DNA of 64,000 nucleotides, from contig NZ_CP159289.1 in NCBI RefSeq assembly GCF_040448675.1, positions 1,550,001-1,614,000 of the forward strand. Direction: 5' to 3'. Source of the stretch: Dyadobacter sp. 676. Its GTDB lineage: Bacteria; Bacteroidota; Bacteroidia; Cytophagales; Spirosomataceae. This document shows, piece after piece, positions 44,333 to 56,608 of this stretch. Position 1 is the stretch's first letter. Every line of letters starts with the position of its first letter. The translations under genes and the position numbers were made by a program. The notes beneath the pieces are model-generated. The model was not told the DNA's origin, did no database searches, and saw only the letters and a list, made by a program, of their open reading frames with translations.

Positions 44333-46807
44333 ATGAGTCTTACCGTCAATACATCCCCTCTGGTAACCACGCGGGCCCAGTACATCCTGACCGACAGTCG
44401 GCAGGTTTCTTTCCCAGGACAAAGTATTTTTTTTGCCATCAAAGGCGAGCGCCACGACGGCCACCGTTTTCTGCCGGAGCTTTACGCGGCGGGCGTGCGG
44501 GAATTTGTGGTAGAAGAGGCTTCGTTTACCGGCGAATTGCGGGAAACCGCTGCCGCCTGGGATGATGCGCGGATCTGGGTGGTAGCTTCGAGCGTCCGTG
44601 CTTTGCAGCAACTGGTGGCTTCCAAAAGAAAGCAATTCGACATTCCGGTGGTGGGCATTGCGGGAAGTAACGGGAAAACGATCGTTAAAGAATGGCTCGC
44701 GCAGCTGCTGTCGCCCGGCCGTAGTATTGTGGCCAGTCCCAAAAGCTACAACTCTCAGATCGGCGTTCCGCTTTCGGTATGGAACCTGAGCAAAGAGCAC
44801 TCGCTCGCGATTTTCGAGGCGGGTATTTCCAAGGCACATGAAATGGAATACCTGCAACCCGTTATGCAGCCTACAATTGGGATTTTCACCAACATTGGTC
44901 CGGCCCACGACGACGGTTTCCGGAGCCGGAAGCAGAAGATCACCGAAAAGTTGCGGCTTTTTACGAAGGTTAAAAAGCTTATTTACCGTAAAGATTACCA
45001 CGAGATTGACGAGGAGGTAAGCCTGATCCTGAAACCGGTAAATGCATTCCTGGAAACGCTTACCTGGGGAAGCAATTATTCGGGTTCCAATGTGCAAGTG
45101 AGCTTTACGCCCGGGAAAGACAAGACCGTTATCTCCCTCACCGGCAAGCTCGGCAACCACACGTTCGAAACCGGCTTCCGCGATGATGCATCGCTCGAAA
45201 ACCTGACGCATTGTATTGTTTTTCTGCTCGATTTCGGGCTGGAACCGGCAGTAATCCAGGAACGCGTGCTATTGCTTAAACCGGTTTCTATGCGCCTGGA
45301 ACTCAAAGAGGGCATTAACCACTCCTATATTATCGACGACGCCTATAATAACGACTTACAGGGCTTGTCGATGGCGCTGAATTTCCTCTCTCAGCAGGAG
45401 CAGCGGAACCGTAAAACCGTCATACTTTCCGACGTGCTCCATACCGGCCAGACACCCGCCGAGCTTTATAAAATGGTATCCAGGCTGCTGGGAGAAAAAG
45501 GCATTCACCGGCTAATCGGAATCGGCAGCCAGATCAGCAGTCAGGCCTCGCAGTTCGACATTCCGGAGCAGGAATTTTATGAAGATACCGACACTTTTCT
45601 CAAAACATTCGCATTCCACACGCTGGCCGACACGCTTGTGCTCGTGAAGGGCGCGCGTCCCTTCTCGTTTGAGAAAATCGTGCACCGCATTCAGCAAAAA
45701 GCACACGGAACGGTGCTGGAAATCAACCTGGATGCCCTGGTACACAACCTGAACTACTACCGTGCCCGCGCCGGACAAGGTACCAAAATCATGGCCATGG
45801 TAAAGGCATTCGCCTATGGAAGCGGCAGTTCGGAGGTGGCCGCATTGCTGCAATATCATCGCGTGGATTACCTCGGCGTCGCCTATACCGATGAGGGCGT
45901 AATGCTTCGCCAGAGCGGCATTACATTGCCCATTATGGTTATGAATGCCACTTCCCCGACATTCGACCTTCTCTGGCAATACCAGCTCGAACCCGAAATT
46001 TACAGCCGGCGCATCCTGACCGACTGGGTCGAATACATTTCCAGAAAAGGCGAGCCGGCCAATACGCCGTCGGTACATTTGAAGCTCGATACGGGCATGC
46101 ACCGTCTGGGTTTCGTAAAGGATGATTACGAATGGCTGGTGGAGCAACTCGGCAAAAACCCGGCATTGAAAGTCGCGAGCATATTCTCGCATCTGGTGGG
46201 CGCGGATGAAGGTGTGCACAATGACTTTTCAAGAAAGCAGTATGCGCAGTTCATGGAAGGTGCGGAACTGATCGAACGGACGCTGGGCTACAAAACCATT
46301 AAACATATTCTCAATTCGGCAGGCATTGTACGCTTTCCCGAGTACCGGCTGGACATGGTCCGCCTCGGTATCGGCCTTTACGGTGTGGAAGCGACGGGGC
46401 AGGACCAGCGCGCATTGCAATCGGTAGGGACGTTGAAAACCATTGTTTCGCAGATCAAATACCTGGCTTCCGGCGAAACGGTGGGATACAGCCGGAAAGG
46501 CATCGTAGCACACGATTCGGCCATTGCCACCCTCGCGATCGGTTATGCCGACGGCTACGACCGCGGCCTGGGCAATGGCGTGGGTAAAGTATGGGTGAAT
46601 GGCACGCTATGCCCCACGATCGGCAATGTGTGCATGGATATGACGATGATCGACGTCACCAACGCCGGGGTTGAAGAAGGGGATGAAGTGATTGTTTTCG
46701 GTAAAGAAGTTCCCATTACGGAACTCGCGAAATCCATCAACACCATCCCCTACGAAATCCTGACGGGCATTGGCGACCGTGTCAAGCGGGTATTTTTCAA
46801 AGAGTGA
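44333..46807 (+). CDS. Bifunctional MurF / alanine racemase fusion
   Basis: 824 residues. The first ~455 form UDP-MurNAc-tripeptide:D-Ala-D-Ala ligase (ATP loop GIAGSNGKTIVKEWLAQLL near 107, then FEAGISKAHEMEYL and NIGPAHDDGF). The remainder is alanine racemase: LEINLDALVHNLNYYR opens the PLP barrel, Lys491 in MAMVKAFAYGSG is the PLP lysine, and IGYADGYDRGLGNG holds the C-terminal catalytic Tyr region. One protein thus makes D-Ala and later couples D-Ala-D-Ala to the peptidoglycan precursor. The fusion is well known in Bacteroidota. Murein ligase Ddl is not adjacent. ATG start. Its stop abuts the convergent ppk1 stop with zero spacing. Confidence 0.95.
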   Translation: MSLTVNTSPLVTTRAQYILTDSRQVSFPGQSIFFAIKGERHDGHRFLPELYAAGVREFVVEEASFTGELRETAAAWDDARIWVVASSVRALQQLVASKRKQFDIPVVGIAGSNGKTIVKEWLAQLLSPGRSIVASPKSYNSQIGVPLSVWNLSKEHSLAIFEAGISKAHEMEYLQPVMQPTIGIFTNIGPAHDDGFRSRKQKITEKLRLFTKVKKLIYRKDYHEIDEEVSLILKPVNAFLETLTWGSNYSGSNVQVSFTPGKDKTVISLTGKLGNHTFETGFRDDASLENLTHCIVFLLDFGLEPAVIQERVLLLKPVSMRLELKEGINHSYIIDDAYNNDLQGLSMALNFLSQQEQRNRKTVILSDVLHTGQTPAELYKMVSRLLGEKGIHRLIGIGSQISSQASQFDIPEQEFYEDTDTFLKTFAFHTLADTLVLVKGARPFSFEKIVHRIQQKAHGTVLEINLDALVHNLNYYRARAGQGTKIMAMVKAFAYGSGSSEVAALLQYHRVDYLGVAYTDEGVMLRQSGITLPIMVMNATSPTFDLLWQYQLEPEIYSRRILTDWVEYISRKGEPANTPSVHLKLDTGMHRLGFVKDDYEWLVEQLGKNPALKVASIFSHLVGADEGVHNDFSRKQYAQFMEGAELIERTLGYKTIKHILNSAGIVRFPEYRLDMVRLGIGLYGVEATGQDQRALQSVGTLKTIVSQIKYLASGETVGYSRKGIVAHDSAIATLAIGYADGYDRGLGNGVGKVWVNGTLCPTIGNVCMDMTMIDVTNAGVEEGDEVIVFGKEVPITELAKSINTIPYEILTGIGDRVKRVFFKE

Positions 46808-49126
46808 TCATTTATTGGCGTCGAACTGCTCTACTTCCGGGCCCGCGCTGGCCGGCTCGGGAGCTTGCTGCGCCATTTCAATGCGCCTGTCCTCTTCCTC
46901 AAAAAGCTGCGTGGCCATTACCTGGTCGAGGGTTACGTCGTAGAATGCCTGATGCACGTTCAATGGCTCGCTGCCTTCTTCGATCTCGCATTTGACATAG
47001 TTTCCATCCTCCTGTAATTCGTAGGCATTTACATTGTCTTTCAAACTATAATAAAGGATGTGAATAGCCTCCTGGCGTACGCGCGGGTCGACCAGCTTGA
47101 ACAGGGATTCGATGCGCTTGTCGAAACTCCGCACCATGGCATCCGCACTACCGCCATAAACAAGCGGGTTGCCGTTTTGATGGAAATAAAATATCCGGGA
47201 ATGCTCCAAAAAGTCGCCGACGAGCGAACGGACTGTAATATTTTCGCTTAATCCCTTGCGTTGCGGCCGCAGGCAGCACATGCCACGAACGATCAATTTA
47301 ATGGGCACACCCGCCTCGGAGGCCTTATAAAGCTCATAAATCGTGTCGCGGTCTTCCAGTGAGTTTATTTTAATACAAATACCACTTTTCAGGCCAGCTT
47401 TCGCATTCTCCGCCTCCTGCTGGATCAATTCGATCAGCTTCGCGCGCATGTAGCGGGGAGCCGTAATGAGGTTCTGGTATTCCGATGGAATGGAATGGCC
47501 GGTGATGACATTGAAAAACTCGGAAATGTCGTGGGTATATTCTTCATTCGAAGTGAGGAGGCCGGTATCCGTATACAACTTCGACGTGTCCTCGTTGTAA
47601 TTACCGCTCGACAAATGCGCATACCGCAATACCCTGTTGCCTTCGTTGCGTACGATCAGCAGCAGCTTGGTGTGTGTTTTGAGCAAGCCAATGCCGTAAA
47701 TCACAAAGCAGCCCGCTTTTTGCAGTCTTTGTGCTTCACGGATATTATTTTCCTCATCAAAACGCGCTTTCACTTCGAACAACACCGCCACGTGCTTGCC
47801 ATTCTCCGCAGCGCGCAGCAATGCCTCTGTTACCCGCGAATTTTTAGCGAGGCGGTAAATGGTCAGTTTAATGGACAGCACCTTCGGATCTTCGGCCGCC
47901 TGTTCCAGCAATTGAAGCACAGGCTCGAAGTTGTTATAAGGATGGTGCAGCAAAATATCGCGCTCCCGCATCACCTCGAAAATGTCGGGAATGCGCTCGC
48001 GGTCGAGCCCCAGCGGCGGCACCGGCGGCCGGGTAGGCGGAATCTGATCTTTGAATTCGGGATGCTTGATAATGCTCCACAGTGCCGTGTAATCGATCAG
48101 CGCGTCGGTCAGGAACACGTTATGATCGTCGATCTCCCAGCGTTTTTTAATCAGGTTAAGCAAATCTGGATTAACGTCGGGTTCCATCGATACCTGCACG
48201 ACCCTTCCCAGGCGGCGACTTTTGATCTTCTGTTTGATCTCGTCGATGAAATCCGCCTCGATATCGTCGCTTTCTTCCAGGGTGAAATCGCCGTTGCGAA
48301 TGATCCTGAACAGATTTGTCGAAACGATGTCGACATTCCGGTAAAGTTTGTTGACGTGCGCCTTGACGATCAGCTCTATGGGCACAAAGAGTAATTCGTC
48401 CTCCCGCTCCACCACATAAAAGCGCGGCAGATTTTGAGGTACCTGCACGAAAGAAAGTTTTCTGTCCTCTTCCGAAGTGGTTCCCTTTACCTGGGTAATC
48501 ACGCCGAGGATCAACACTTTCGCCAGGAGCACGGGGAATGCATGCGTGTAGTCGAACAGCATCGGCGTCAACATCGGGTATACCGTTCTGTCGAAATACT
48601 CTTCCATGGCGGCTTTCTCCCCCGGCGTTGTTTCTTCCAGTCCGGCGATGCGAAAGCCGTGCTTCGCGAACAGCGGCATCAGCTGGTTTTTGTAGCATTC
48701 ATTCTGGCGGCGCACGAAATCGTGCACCTCTTTCATCAACACTTTGCGGAAGGGTATTTCGCGCAGGCCCGAATAATCGAGGCGCTCCTTGCCGAAATCG
48801 AGGTAATTATAAAGACTCCCCACCCGAATGGTGAAAAATTCATCGAGATTGGACGACGTAATGGCGAGAAATTTGAGGCGGTCAAACAGATTACGGTCCT
48901 CGTTTGTCGCCTGGTCGAGCACCCTGTCGTTGAATTTCATCCAGCTAAGGTCCCTGCTGATCAGGTCGCTTTGCTGCATTTGGGTATTTGCTTTTTCCGA
49001 CGACGAACTGACCGCCTTACCGTCTTCCGCCGCGGCGGGTTCCTTCGGGCTTTTGAAAAGTGCGAACAGGTTGGTCAGTTTGCTTCTTTTTTCATTGCTA
49101 TATATAGGGTCGGATGAGCCGGACAT
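46808..49126 (-). CDS. ppk1: Polyphosphate kinase 1
   Basis: Polymerises the gamma phosphate of ATP into polyphosphate, reversibly. 772 residues, a little longer than usual because of a ~50-residue N-terminal extension with a charged/serine stretch (EDGKAVSSSSEKANTQ). Family motifs include LISRDLSWMKFNDRVLDQA (N domain), LSIKLTIYRLAKNSR, the phosphorylated-His region RVLRYAHLSSGNYNED with His at about 500, and LIVRGMCCLRP late in the chain. A second His-containing segment is DTGLLTSNEEYTHD. Convergent with murF-alr, no overlap. ATG start. Confidence 0.95.
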   Translation of the reverse strand: MSGSSDPIYSNEKRSKLTNLFALFKSPKEPAAAEDGKAVSSSSEKANTQMQQSDLISRDLSWMKFNDRVLDQATNEDRNLFDRLKFLAITSSNLDEFFTIRVGSLYNYLDFGKERLDYSGLREIPFRKVLMKEVHDFVRRQNECYKNQLMPLFAKHGFRIAGLEETTPGEKAAMEEYFDRTVYPMLTPMLFDYTHAFPVLLAKVLILGVITQVKGTTSEEDRKLSFVQVPQNLPRFYVVEREDELLFVPIELIVKAHVNKLYRNVDIVSTNLFRIIRNGDFTLEESDDIEADFIDEIKQKIKSRRLGRVVQVSMEPDVNPDLLNLIKKRWEIDDHNVFLTDALIDYTALWSIIKHPEFKDQIPPTRPPVPPLGLDRERIPDIFEVMRERDILLHHPYNNFEPVLQLLEQAAEDPKVLSIKLTIYRLAKNSRVTEALLRAAENGKHVAVLFEVKARFDEENNIREAQRLQKAGCFVIYGIGLLKTHTKLLLIVRNEGNRVLRYAHLSSGNYNEDTSKLYTDTGLLTSNEEYTHDISEFFNVITGHSIPSEYQNLITAPRYMRAKLIELIQQEAENAKAGLKSGICIKINSLEDRDTIYELYKASEAGVPIKLIVRGMCCLRPQRKGLSENITVRSLVGDFLEHSRIFYFHQNGNPLVYGGSADAMVRSFDKRIESLFKLVDPRVRQEAIHILYYSLKDNVNAYELQEDGNYVKCEIEEGSEPLNVHQAFYDVTLDQVMATQLFEEEDRRIEMAQQAPEPASAGPEVEQFDANK

Positions 49127-49229
49127 AACGTTATGCTATTAAAAAGGTGTATGAGTATGGCAATAAAAATTCAACGAATCTAAACAATCTATTGTTTTCG
49201 GGCCGATGAAGTTTGTGTTAAATTTTCGT

Positions 49230-49272
49230 TCCAAAAAAGAAACGGATGGCCGTATCCGACAGCCATCCGTTT
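49230..49272 (-). terminator. Rho-independent terminator of gyrB
   Basis: AAACGGATGGC (49240-49250) pairs perfectly with GCCATCCGTTT (49262-49272). Read on the minus strand the stem is followed by CTTTTTT (plus-strand A-run at 49233-49238). It lies 25 bases beyond the gyrB stop. Confidence 0.88.
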
Positions 49273-49296
49273 CAATATGACGGTTTCTGCTAATGG

Positions 49297-51285
<1,989 letters not shown>

Positions 51286-51504
51286 TTATCTGGCTTTTTA
51301 AGCACGTAAAGATACGAATTTTTTATGGTTTTACCTAGCAAAACCCATCGCGAAGCTGCCTTTTGGCGCGGCTCTCCGCCCAAATACCGACCTGGAAGCG
51401 CAGGACGGCAAAATATGACATTTCTGTGTTGCCGGGCGGCGGTAGATCATGTCACCATCCGTTATCAGGAAACAAATCTCAATGAATATCCGGCGACATT
51501 GCCA

Positions 51505-53199
51505 TTACTTTAAAGCATACCCTCCGCCGGTTGAAACAAGTGTATTGCTGAGCCTGTGAAATGTTTTTTCTCCCGAGCCCGATACGTCCAGGATGCCTAT
51601 CTCATAAGTGCCGGCGTCGAGGTCGTCGGCCCGCAATTGCGTATTGAAACCGCTTTTATAATAATGGCCGGTCGTAATTATATTCAACCGCGCTTCCACC
51701 TTCGGGTTGGCGTTGAGCAGATATACCGTGCCGGTCGCTACATTTTTCAACACCAGGAAACGGTCGTCCAAAAACCGCTTCCGCCGGGGCCACGCATTAC
51801 TCGACAGGAAATAATACGTAAGGTCTTCCACGCCTTCGCGGACAATGCGGTGAATATCCCAGGTTTCGATATACACACCGTTGTCGACCACTCCGCTTTT
51901 AACGGCGAACATCGCATTTAGCTCCCCGGGCGTAACCACAGCCTCGGGTAAAGAGAAAAAGCCTTTTTCATAAGCGGGAAGCAGGTAAAAGTTCCCATAC
52001 CGGACAATCGACTTTTCTACGGAAAACATACTGCGGTAATTGCGCCAATTGTAAATATCGGCCAGGTAAGTGGTTTTCTTTGCCGCTACGATGCCCGTAA
52101 ACCGGTAATGCGAATAGGCCCAATAAAAGACGCTGAGGGCCAGCGCACCGGCGAACACCCATTTTCTCCTGAAAAAATCGGTGTAGAATACGAGAAAAAT
52201 ATAGAAAATCGCCGTGGAAAGCGACGCATAAAGCTGGAACCGGCTGGCGACGGTAGTTCCGGCCCAGGACCTGAACAGCGCAATAACCGTGCTGGAAATA
52301 AAAATGAATGCAAAAAGTGTGAGCAATTCGATCGTACCGGGTTTGACCTGCACCGGTTTTCTGAGATAGGCCCCGGCAACCCGCCAGGTCACTGCCATCA
52401 TACAAACGATGATCGCCGCACCCCACACCGCCGACCACATTTCGGGGTACGACCACAACGACATGGCCGAGCCGACGAAGCCGAAAAGCGACAAGAAGAA
52501 TGAGCCGGCGTCCTTCGGCAGGTTCACCGCCTGCCCCGATTCGTAACCCGCCAGGTAAATGACCAGACAAATGATCATAAAAATGCCGGTCATAATTGCC
52601 TTGCGAAAATTTTGATGGCAGAGAAAGAAGAAAATGATCGCCGGAAACGACAGAATGCCGTTCCCGTGGGTAAAGGTGGCCAGGAAGCAACAAATCATCG
52701 CTCCATAAAACGCGACTGTCCTGCCGCCGGAAACGAGCAGGATTGCCGTAACTGTAAACGCGGTAAGATAGGAATGCTGCATGCCGGTTAATGCCCATCC
52801 TGATACCTCATGGTACAAAGGCTGAAAAAACAGGAAGGAAACCGGGATAAAAAAATAAAGCGGCAGTTTTGTTTTTCTGAAATTGAAATAAAGGAAATAG
52901 AAAATGTAGGTGACATTAATCAACACCAGCACAATATAAAACCGGAAATGCAAACGCCCGGTAAGCTCGAAATCCAATAGCGAAATAAACCTGGGAACTA
53001 CTGCTTTGTGATCATTGAAAGTACGGAACATTTCCTTCACCACACCCGCAAACCCCACGCCCGGCCCTGAAATCGCTTCAATGAACTGGATAAATAAAAA
53101 GTCGTCCTGAAATGGAAAGTCGACGGAGAATTGAAGATTGTAAAGAAAAAATAACAGGATAACGGCACAAATGACGACAACTGGCAAAAATCGAAGCAT
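51505..53199 (-). CDS. Polytopic membrane protein of unknown function
   Basis: 564 residues with about ten membrane helices in residues 1-370 and a soluble C-terminal domain of about 190 residues. No family motif was recognised. The layout, with FPFQDDFLFIQFIE near residue 30 (acidic motif after the first helix) and a late extracytoplasmic part, is reminiscent of integral-membrane glycosyltransferases of the GT-C fold, where such an Asp-rich loop is the catalytic site, but this is inference. The ATG at 53199 is chosen; the open frame begins at a TTG (53253). An exact TAnnTTTG -7 element lies 52 bases upstream. The gap between it and gyrB (251 bases) shows nothing else. Confidence 0.65.
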   Translation of the reverse strand: MLRFLPVVVICAVILLFFLYNLQFSVDFPFQDDFLFIQFIEAISGPGVGFAGVVKEMFRTFNDHKAVVPRFISLLDFELTGRLHFRFYIVLVLINVTYIFYFLYFNFRKTKLPLYFFIPVSFLFFQPLYHEVSGWALTGMQHSYLTAFTVTAILLVSGGRTVAFYGAMICCFLATFTHGNGILSFPAIIFFFLCHQNFRKAIMTGIFMIICLVIYLAGYESGQAVNLPKDAGSFFLSLFGFVGSAMSLWSYPEMWSAVWGAAIIVCMMAVTWRVAGAYLRKPVQVKPGTIELLTLFAFIFISSTVIALFRSWAGTTVASRFQLYASLSTAIFYIFLVFYTDFFRRKWVFAGALALSVFYWAYSHYRFTGIVAAKKTTYLADIYNWRNYRSMFSVEKSIVRYGNFYLLPAYEKGFFSLPEAVVTPGELNAMFAVKSGVVDNGVYIETWDIHRIVREGVEDLTYYFLSSNAWPRRKRFLDDRFLVLKNVATGTVYLLNANPKVEARLNIITTGHYYKSGFNTQLRADDLDAGTYEIGILDVSGSGEKTFHRLSNTLVSTGGGYALK

Positions 53200-53250
53200 G
53201 AGCTTGGGCTGTAACGTATTGCTATATGATAGATTCGGATCGGTTCTAAG

Positions 53251-53258
53251 CAAATCTA
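53251..53258 (-). promoter_or_regulatory. Candidate -7 element for the polytopic membrane protein gene
   Basis: Read on the minus strand the sequence is TAGATTTG, an exact TAnnTTTG match. It would leave a leader of about 45 bases to the ATG at 53199. No -33 TTTG is visible. Confidence 0.3.
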
Positions 53259-53396
53259 AATCTTTATCGCCTCTAATCGTAATATCATCCGGATTTGTTA
53301 GTAACCGAAAAACGACGATCCGACCGCAATAAATACAAAGAGCGGAAGAAAAACCTCCGCTCTCTGCAATTACTTCATATAATTATAATGCCGGCA

Positions 53397-56300
53397 CTAC
53401 AACTTTTCCAATGGATGGTCCTTTAAAAGCTGTTCGGGCGAATAAAAATCCTTCTTGCTTTCCGTCGCTACGCGTACCTGTTTTACTTTTTCGGGAGAAA
53501 TAGCCGGCGCCTTATTTCCAAAAGAGTTACGAACGTAAGTCAGTACCGCGGCTACCTCGTCGTCCTTCAACAAACCTGCGAATGGGGTCATCGGAACCTG
53601 CCCCGGGTATTTTTTGCCATTTACCTCGATTGGCCCCAGCAAACCTTTCAGGGCGATCTTGATCAGTCTTTCCTCGTTCCCTGTCACCCACGGACCCGAC
53701 AGCGGCGGAAAGCCGGATGCTTCCAGGCCCCTGCCGTCAGGTTGATGGCAGGTAATGCAATAGCCTTCTTTCGCGTAGATCTGCCGGCCCTGGTTAAACA
53801 GGATCAGATCGTTCCCTTTCAAATTGGTGGTAGCTACGTTCTGCTTTTCCTTCTTCACGTTCTCTCCTTTCAAATGCGCCACGGCAGCTTCGTGCGCGTG
53901 GATCATCCAGTCGTCGAGCGGCATTTTCTTGGCTTCTGCCAAAATCGGCAAACCTTTTTCCTTGCCGATCCACGAGGCAGCTACAATGGCCATCAGGCGT
54001 ACCCGGCTGTTTTCGTCACGTGCCGCCTGCATGAGCAGCTCCGCCTGATCGGGCACCTGGTGGCCGGTGTAACGAACCACCTGCACCGCTGCGGCGCGCG
54101 CGTGGTAATCCTTCGCTTTCAGCAACTGTTTCAACAGTTTCCGGTCGACCTTGTTCATGCCCCAGCTTACCCACAATCCTTCGAGCAAATGATGCTCGTA
54201 ACGCGGGTCGTTCTTGTCCAGATTCGCGACCCAGGTATTCAGTTTCGACAACACCTGCGAGGCGTCACGGCCGCGCAATTCGCGGCGCGTACGGTAGCGC
54301 GTGCGGTATTCGGGCAGTTTCAGGTTATCCAGCAGTTCCTCGATACTCGCGCCGTCGATTTTTGCAGGAGTTACCAGCGGGCGCGACGGATAAGTTATAC
54401 GGTAAATACGGCCATGCGAATGGTCGCGCAGCGGGTCCCGCGCGTTGTGCTGCATATGGCCGATGAGGATGTTGTGCCAGTCGATCACGTAAAGCGAGCC
54501 GTCGGGCGCAAACTCCATGTCAACCGGACGGAAGTTGCGGTCCTCGCTCACCACCAGGTCCTGGCGGTGGTGGCTCTTGTAACCTGTACCGTCGTCGGTC
54601 AGCGTATGCTCTTTTGTTCCCAGGAAACCAATGGTATTGTTGATCAGGAAATCACCTTGCAGTTCGTCCGGAAAATGGCGGCTGGATACAAATTCCAAAC
54701 CCGACGTGGGGCGTACGCGGTGCTTGTCCTCCACCAGCTGTACCGATTTGTGCGTGGCCTCGCCATACCGCGGCAAAACGGTTCCGGGCAGCATCCAGCG
54801 CACATCCGGGCTCGACGTTTCGGCAAAAAACGGCTGGCCCCAGTCATCGAATGCGATACCCCACGGGTTCGGGATCGAAAGCTGTGCGGTGCGTTCGAGC
54901 TTTTTCAACTGCGGCGCATAACGATAAAAACCGCCATTGGTCGCCCGCACGGGGCCATACGAAGTTTCCACATTGGTATGCAGGAAAACACCCTCGCCGG
55001 AGTAAATAGCGCCCGACGGGTCCACCGTGAATGCATGGCTGTTGTGGTGTGTATCGTGGTCGTCGAAGCCACTCAGCAGGATCTCTTCTTTATCGGCCTT
55101 ACCATCGCCGTTCGTATCCGTCAGCAATTTCAGGTTGGTGCCCTGCGAAACATAAACGCCTTCTTTGGCAATCTCAAATCCGAGCGGCAAATGCAGCCCA
55201 TCGGCAAAAACGGATTGCTTGTCGGCCTTGCCGTCGTTATTGGTATCCTCGAATATGATAATCTTGTCGTTCGGCTTCGAGTCGCCCGGCTTGTAATGCG
55301 GGTAACTAGGCATGGTGGCTACCCACAAGCGTCCTTTATTATCGAACGACATCTGCATGGGTTTTGCCAGATCCGGAAATTCCTGTTCGGAAGCAAAAAG
55401 TTCGATTTTATAACCTTGTGGCACTTTAAGCTTGGCCAATGCATCGTTTCCGTATAAATAGGTGAGGCTTCCGTTCTTTTCGGGATTGAAATTCGTTTTT
55501 ACCTGCGGCAATGCGCGGGTGTTCTTATCCGCCGCCGCGAGATCCATCTTCTCCCCTTTCGAAGCCGCCAGCCAGATCGCCTGGTCACGGATATCCGTCA
55601 TCTGGCGAATCTTTTCAATTTCCGCGGGGTAGTTATCCGGTCCGAAAGGATTGTAGCGACGGCCATACACATGCACTCCGTTCGGGATTTTGTAATCGTT
55701 ATGCCACATCCAGTTCTTCTCGTTCACCGCCGCATGCACCAGCTCACGATTCTTGCCTTTTTCAGGTGCTTTTCCGAAGATTTTATCCACAAGCAAAACG
55801 CCCAGCTTTTTGTAGCCTTCCGCATTAAGCTGCGAGCCATCGATTGTCAGCGGCTCTTTGGTCTCGGCATACCATTTCTGCGAAGGAGCGAATGCGTCTA
55901 CAAAAAGTACTTTATTCTGGTCGGCCACCTCTTTCATTGCCCTGGTATACAACAGCAGATTTTCGTTCTCCTTTTTACCGTTCGGCAGGTCATACCTGTC
56001 GGAGAGGTCCTCGAAAGCGATAGGCGAGACGATCACCAGTTGCGGCGCCGACGTTCCGTTATACTTCTGCTGCAAGGTCCATTTAATGAATGCGTCGAGC
56101 TCGGCCTTGTAATTTGCCAGTCCCGCTTTGCCTTCAAACGACTCGTTATAACCAAAAAACGAAACGATCACATCCGTCTTCAAGCGGGTGAGCCATTGAT
56201 CCGGCGTATCGAAGTGGCCTTCACTCTGGGAAGGATTTGCCAGCTCCGTCTGGAATTTCTCCGCTCCCGGGAATGCCCAGGGCGTGTTGCGGCTCGCGTG

Positions 56301-56564
56301 CGGCCGAAAGCCGGGCGTATCCCCGCCGTCGCACATATTGCGGATAACAAGGTTATCGTCGGGATAACGCATGTACAACTCCGTTTCGAAGTTGTCGTAA
56401 TTCATCATCCGCGATCCCAGGTTATTACCCATCAGGGAAATATGCGTGCCTTTGCCGATTTTGACCGGGCCGGGCTGGTTCAAGCGGAACGCGCTGAATG
56501 CAATGACTGCCAGTCCAAATGCAATGAGCGATGAATAAACGCTGATTTTTTTGGGTTTAGACAT
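53397..56564 (-). CDS. Secreted multidomain protein: SGNH-like, PVC-type beta-propeller, HEAT repeats and cytochrome c
   Basis: 1055 residues with an N-terminal membrane/signal segment (10-25). Residues about 30-270 are SGNH-hydrolase-like, but the nucleophile block reads LMGNNLGSR instead of GDS and the last block reads IDGSQLNAEG without the catalytic Asp/His, while FFGYNES keeps the oxyanion Asn. Residues about 370-740 form a propeller-type dehydrogenase/heme protein domain (DTNNDGKADKQS and similar), followed by HEAT-like helices (about 750-900). A C-terminal cytochrome c has CITCH near 935-939 and an axial-Met candidate in VPMTPF. Starts with ATG, 44 bases behind the ThuA gene stop. Such proteins are common in Planctomycetes and Bacteroidota and are linked to glycan oxidation, without proven function. 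Confidence 0.85.
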   Translation of the reverse strand: MSKPKKISVYSSLIAFGLAVIAFSAFRLNQPGPVKIGKGTHISLMGNNLGSRMMNYDNFETELYMRYPDDNLVIRNMCDGGDTPGFRPHASRNTPWAFPGAEKFQTELANPSQSEGHFDTPDQWLTRLKTDVIVSFFGYNESFEGKAGLANYKAELDAFIKWTLQQKYNGTSAPQLVIVSPIAFEDLSDRYDLPNGKKENENLLLYTRAMKEVADQNKVLFVDAFAPSQKWYAETKEPLTIDGSQLNAEGYKKLGVLLVDKIFGKAPEKGKNRELVHAAVNEKNWMWHNDYKIPNGVHVYGRRYNPFGPDNYPAEIEKIRQMTDIRDQAIWLAASKGEKMDLAAADKNTRALPQVKTNFNPEKNGSLTYLYGNDALAKLKVPQGYKIELFASEQEFPDLAKPMQMSFDNKGRLWVATMPSYPHYKPGDSKPNDKIIIFEDTNNDGKADKQSVFADGLHLPLGFEIAKEGVYVSQGTNLKLLTDTNGDGKADKEEILLSGFDDHDTHHNSHAFTVDPSGAIYSGEGVFLHTNVETSYGPVRATNGGFYRYAPQLKKLERTAQLSIPNPWGIAFDDWGQPFFAETSSPDVRWMLPGTVLPRYGEATHKSVQLVEDKHRVRPTSGLEFVSSRHFPDELQGDFLINNTIGFLGTKEHTLTDDGTGYKSHHRQDLVVSEDRNFRPVDMEFAPDGSLYVIDWHNILIGHMQHNARDPLRDHSHGRIYRITYPSRPLVTPAKIDGASIEELLDNLKLPEYRTRYRTRRELRGRDASQVLSKLNTWVANLDKNDPRYEHHLLEGLWVSWGMNKVDRKLLKQLLKAKDYHARAAAVQVVRYTGHQVPDQAELLMQAARDENSRVRLMAIVAASWIGKEKGLPILAEAKKMPLDDWMIHAHEAAVAHLKGENVKKEKQNVATTNLKGNDLILFNQGRQIYAKEGYCITCHQPDGRGLEASGFPPLSGPWVTGNEERLIKIALKGLLGPIEVNGKKYPGQVPMTPFAGLLKDDEVAAVLTYVRNSFGNKAPAISPEKVKQVRVATESKKDFYSPEQLLKDHPLEKL

Positions 56565-56608
56565 TTGAAAGGATTTTAGATTGGGTATTGGGTAGCGTTA
56601 TATGAAAG

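Noticed and set aside
53742..55457. Long open frame (571 codons) on the plus strand opposite the multidomain heme protein gene
   Set aside because: Shadow of the coding strand. The minus-strand product has clear domains and motifs; the antisense frame has unusual arginine/valine composition and no domain.
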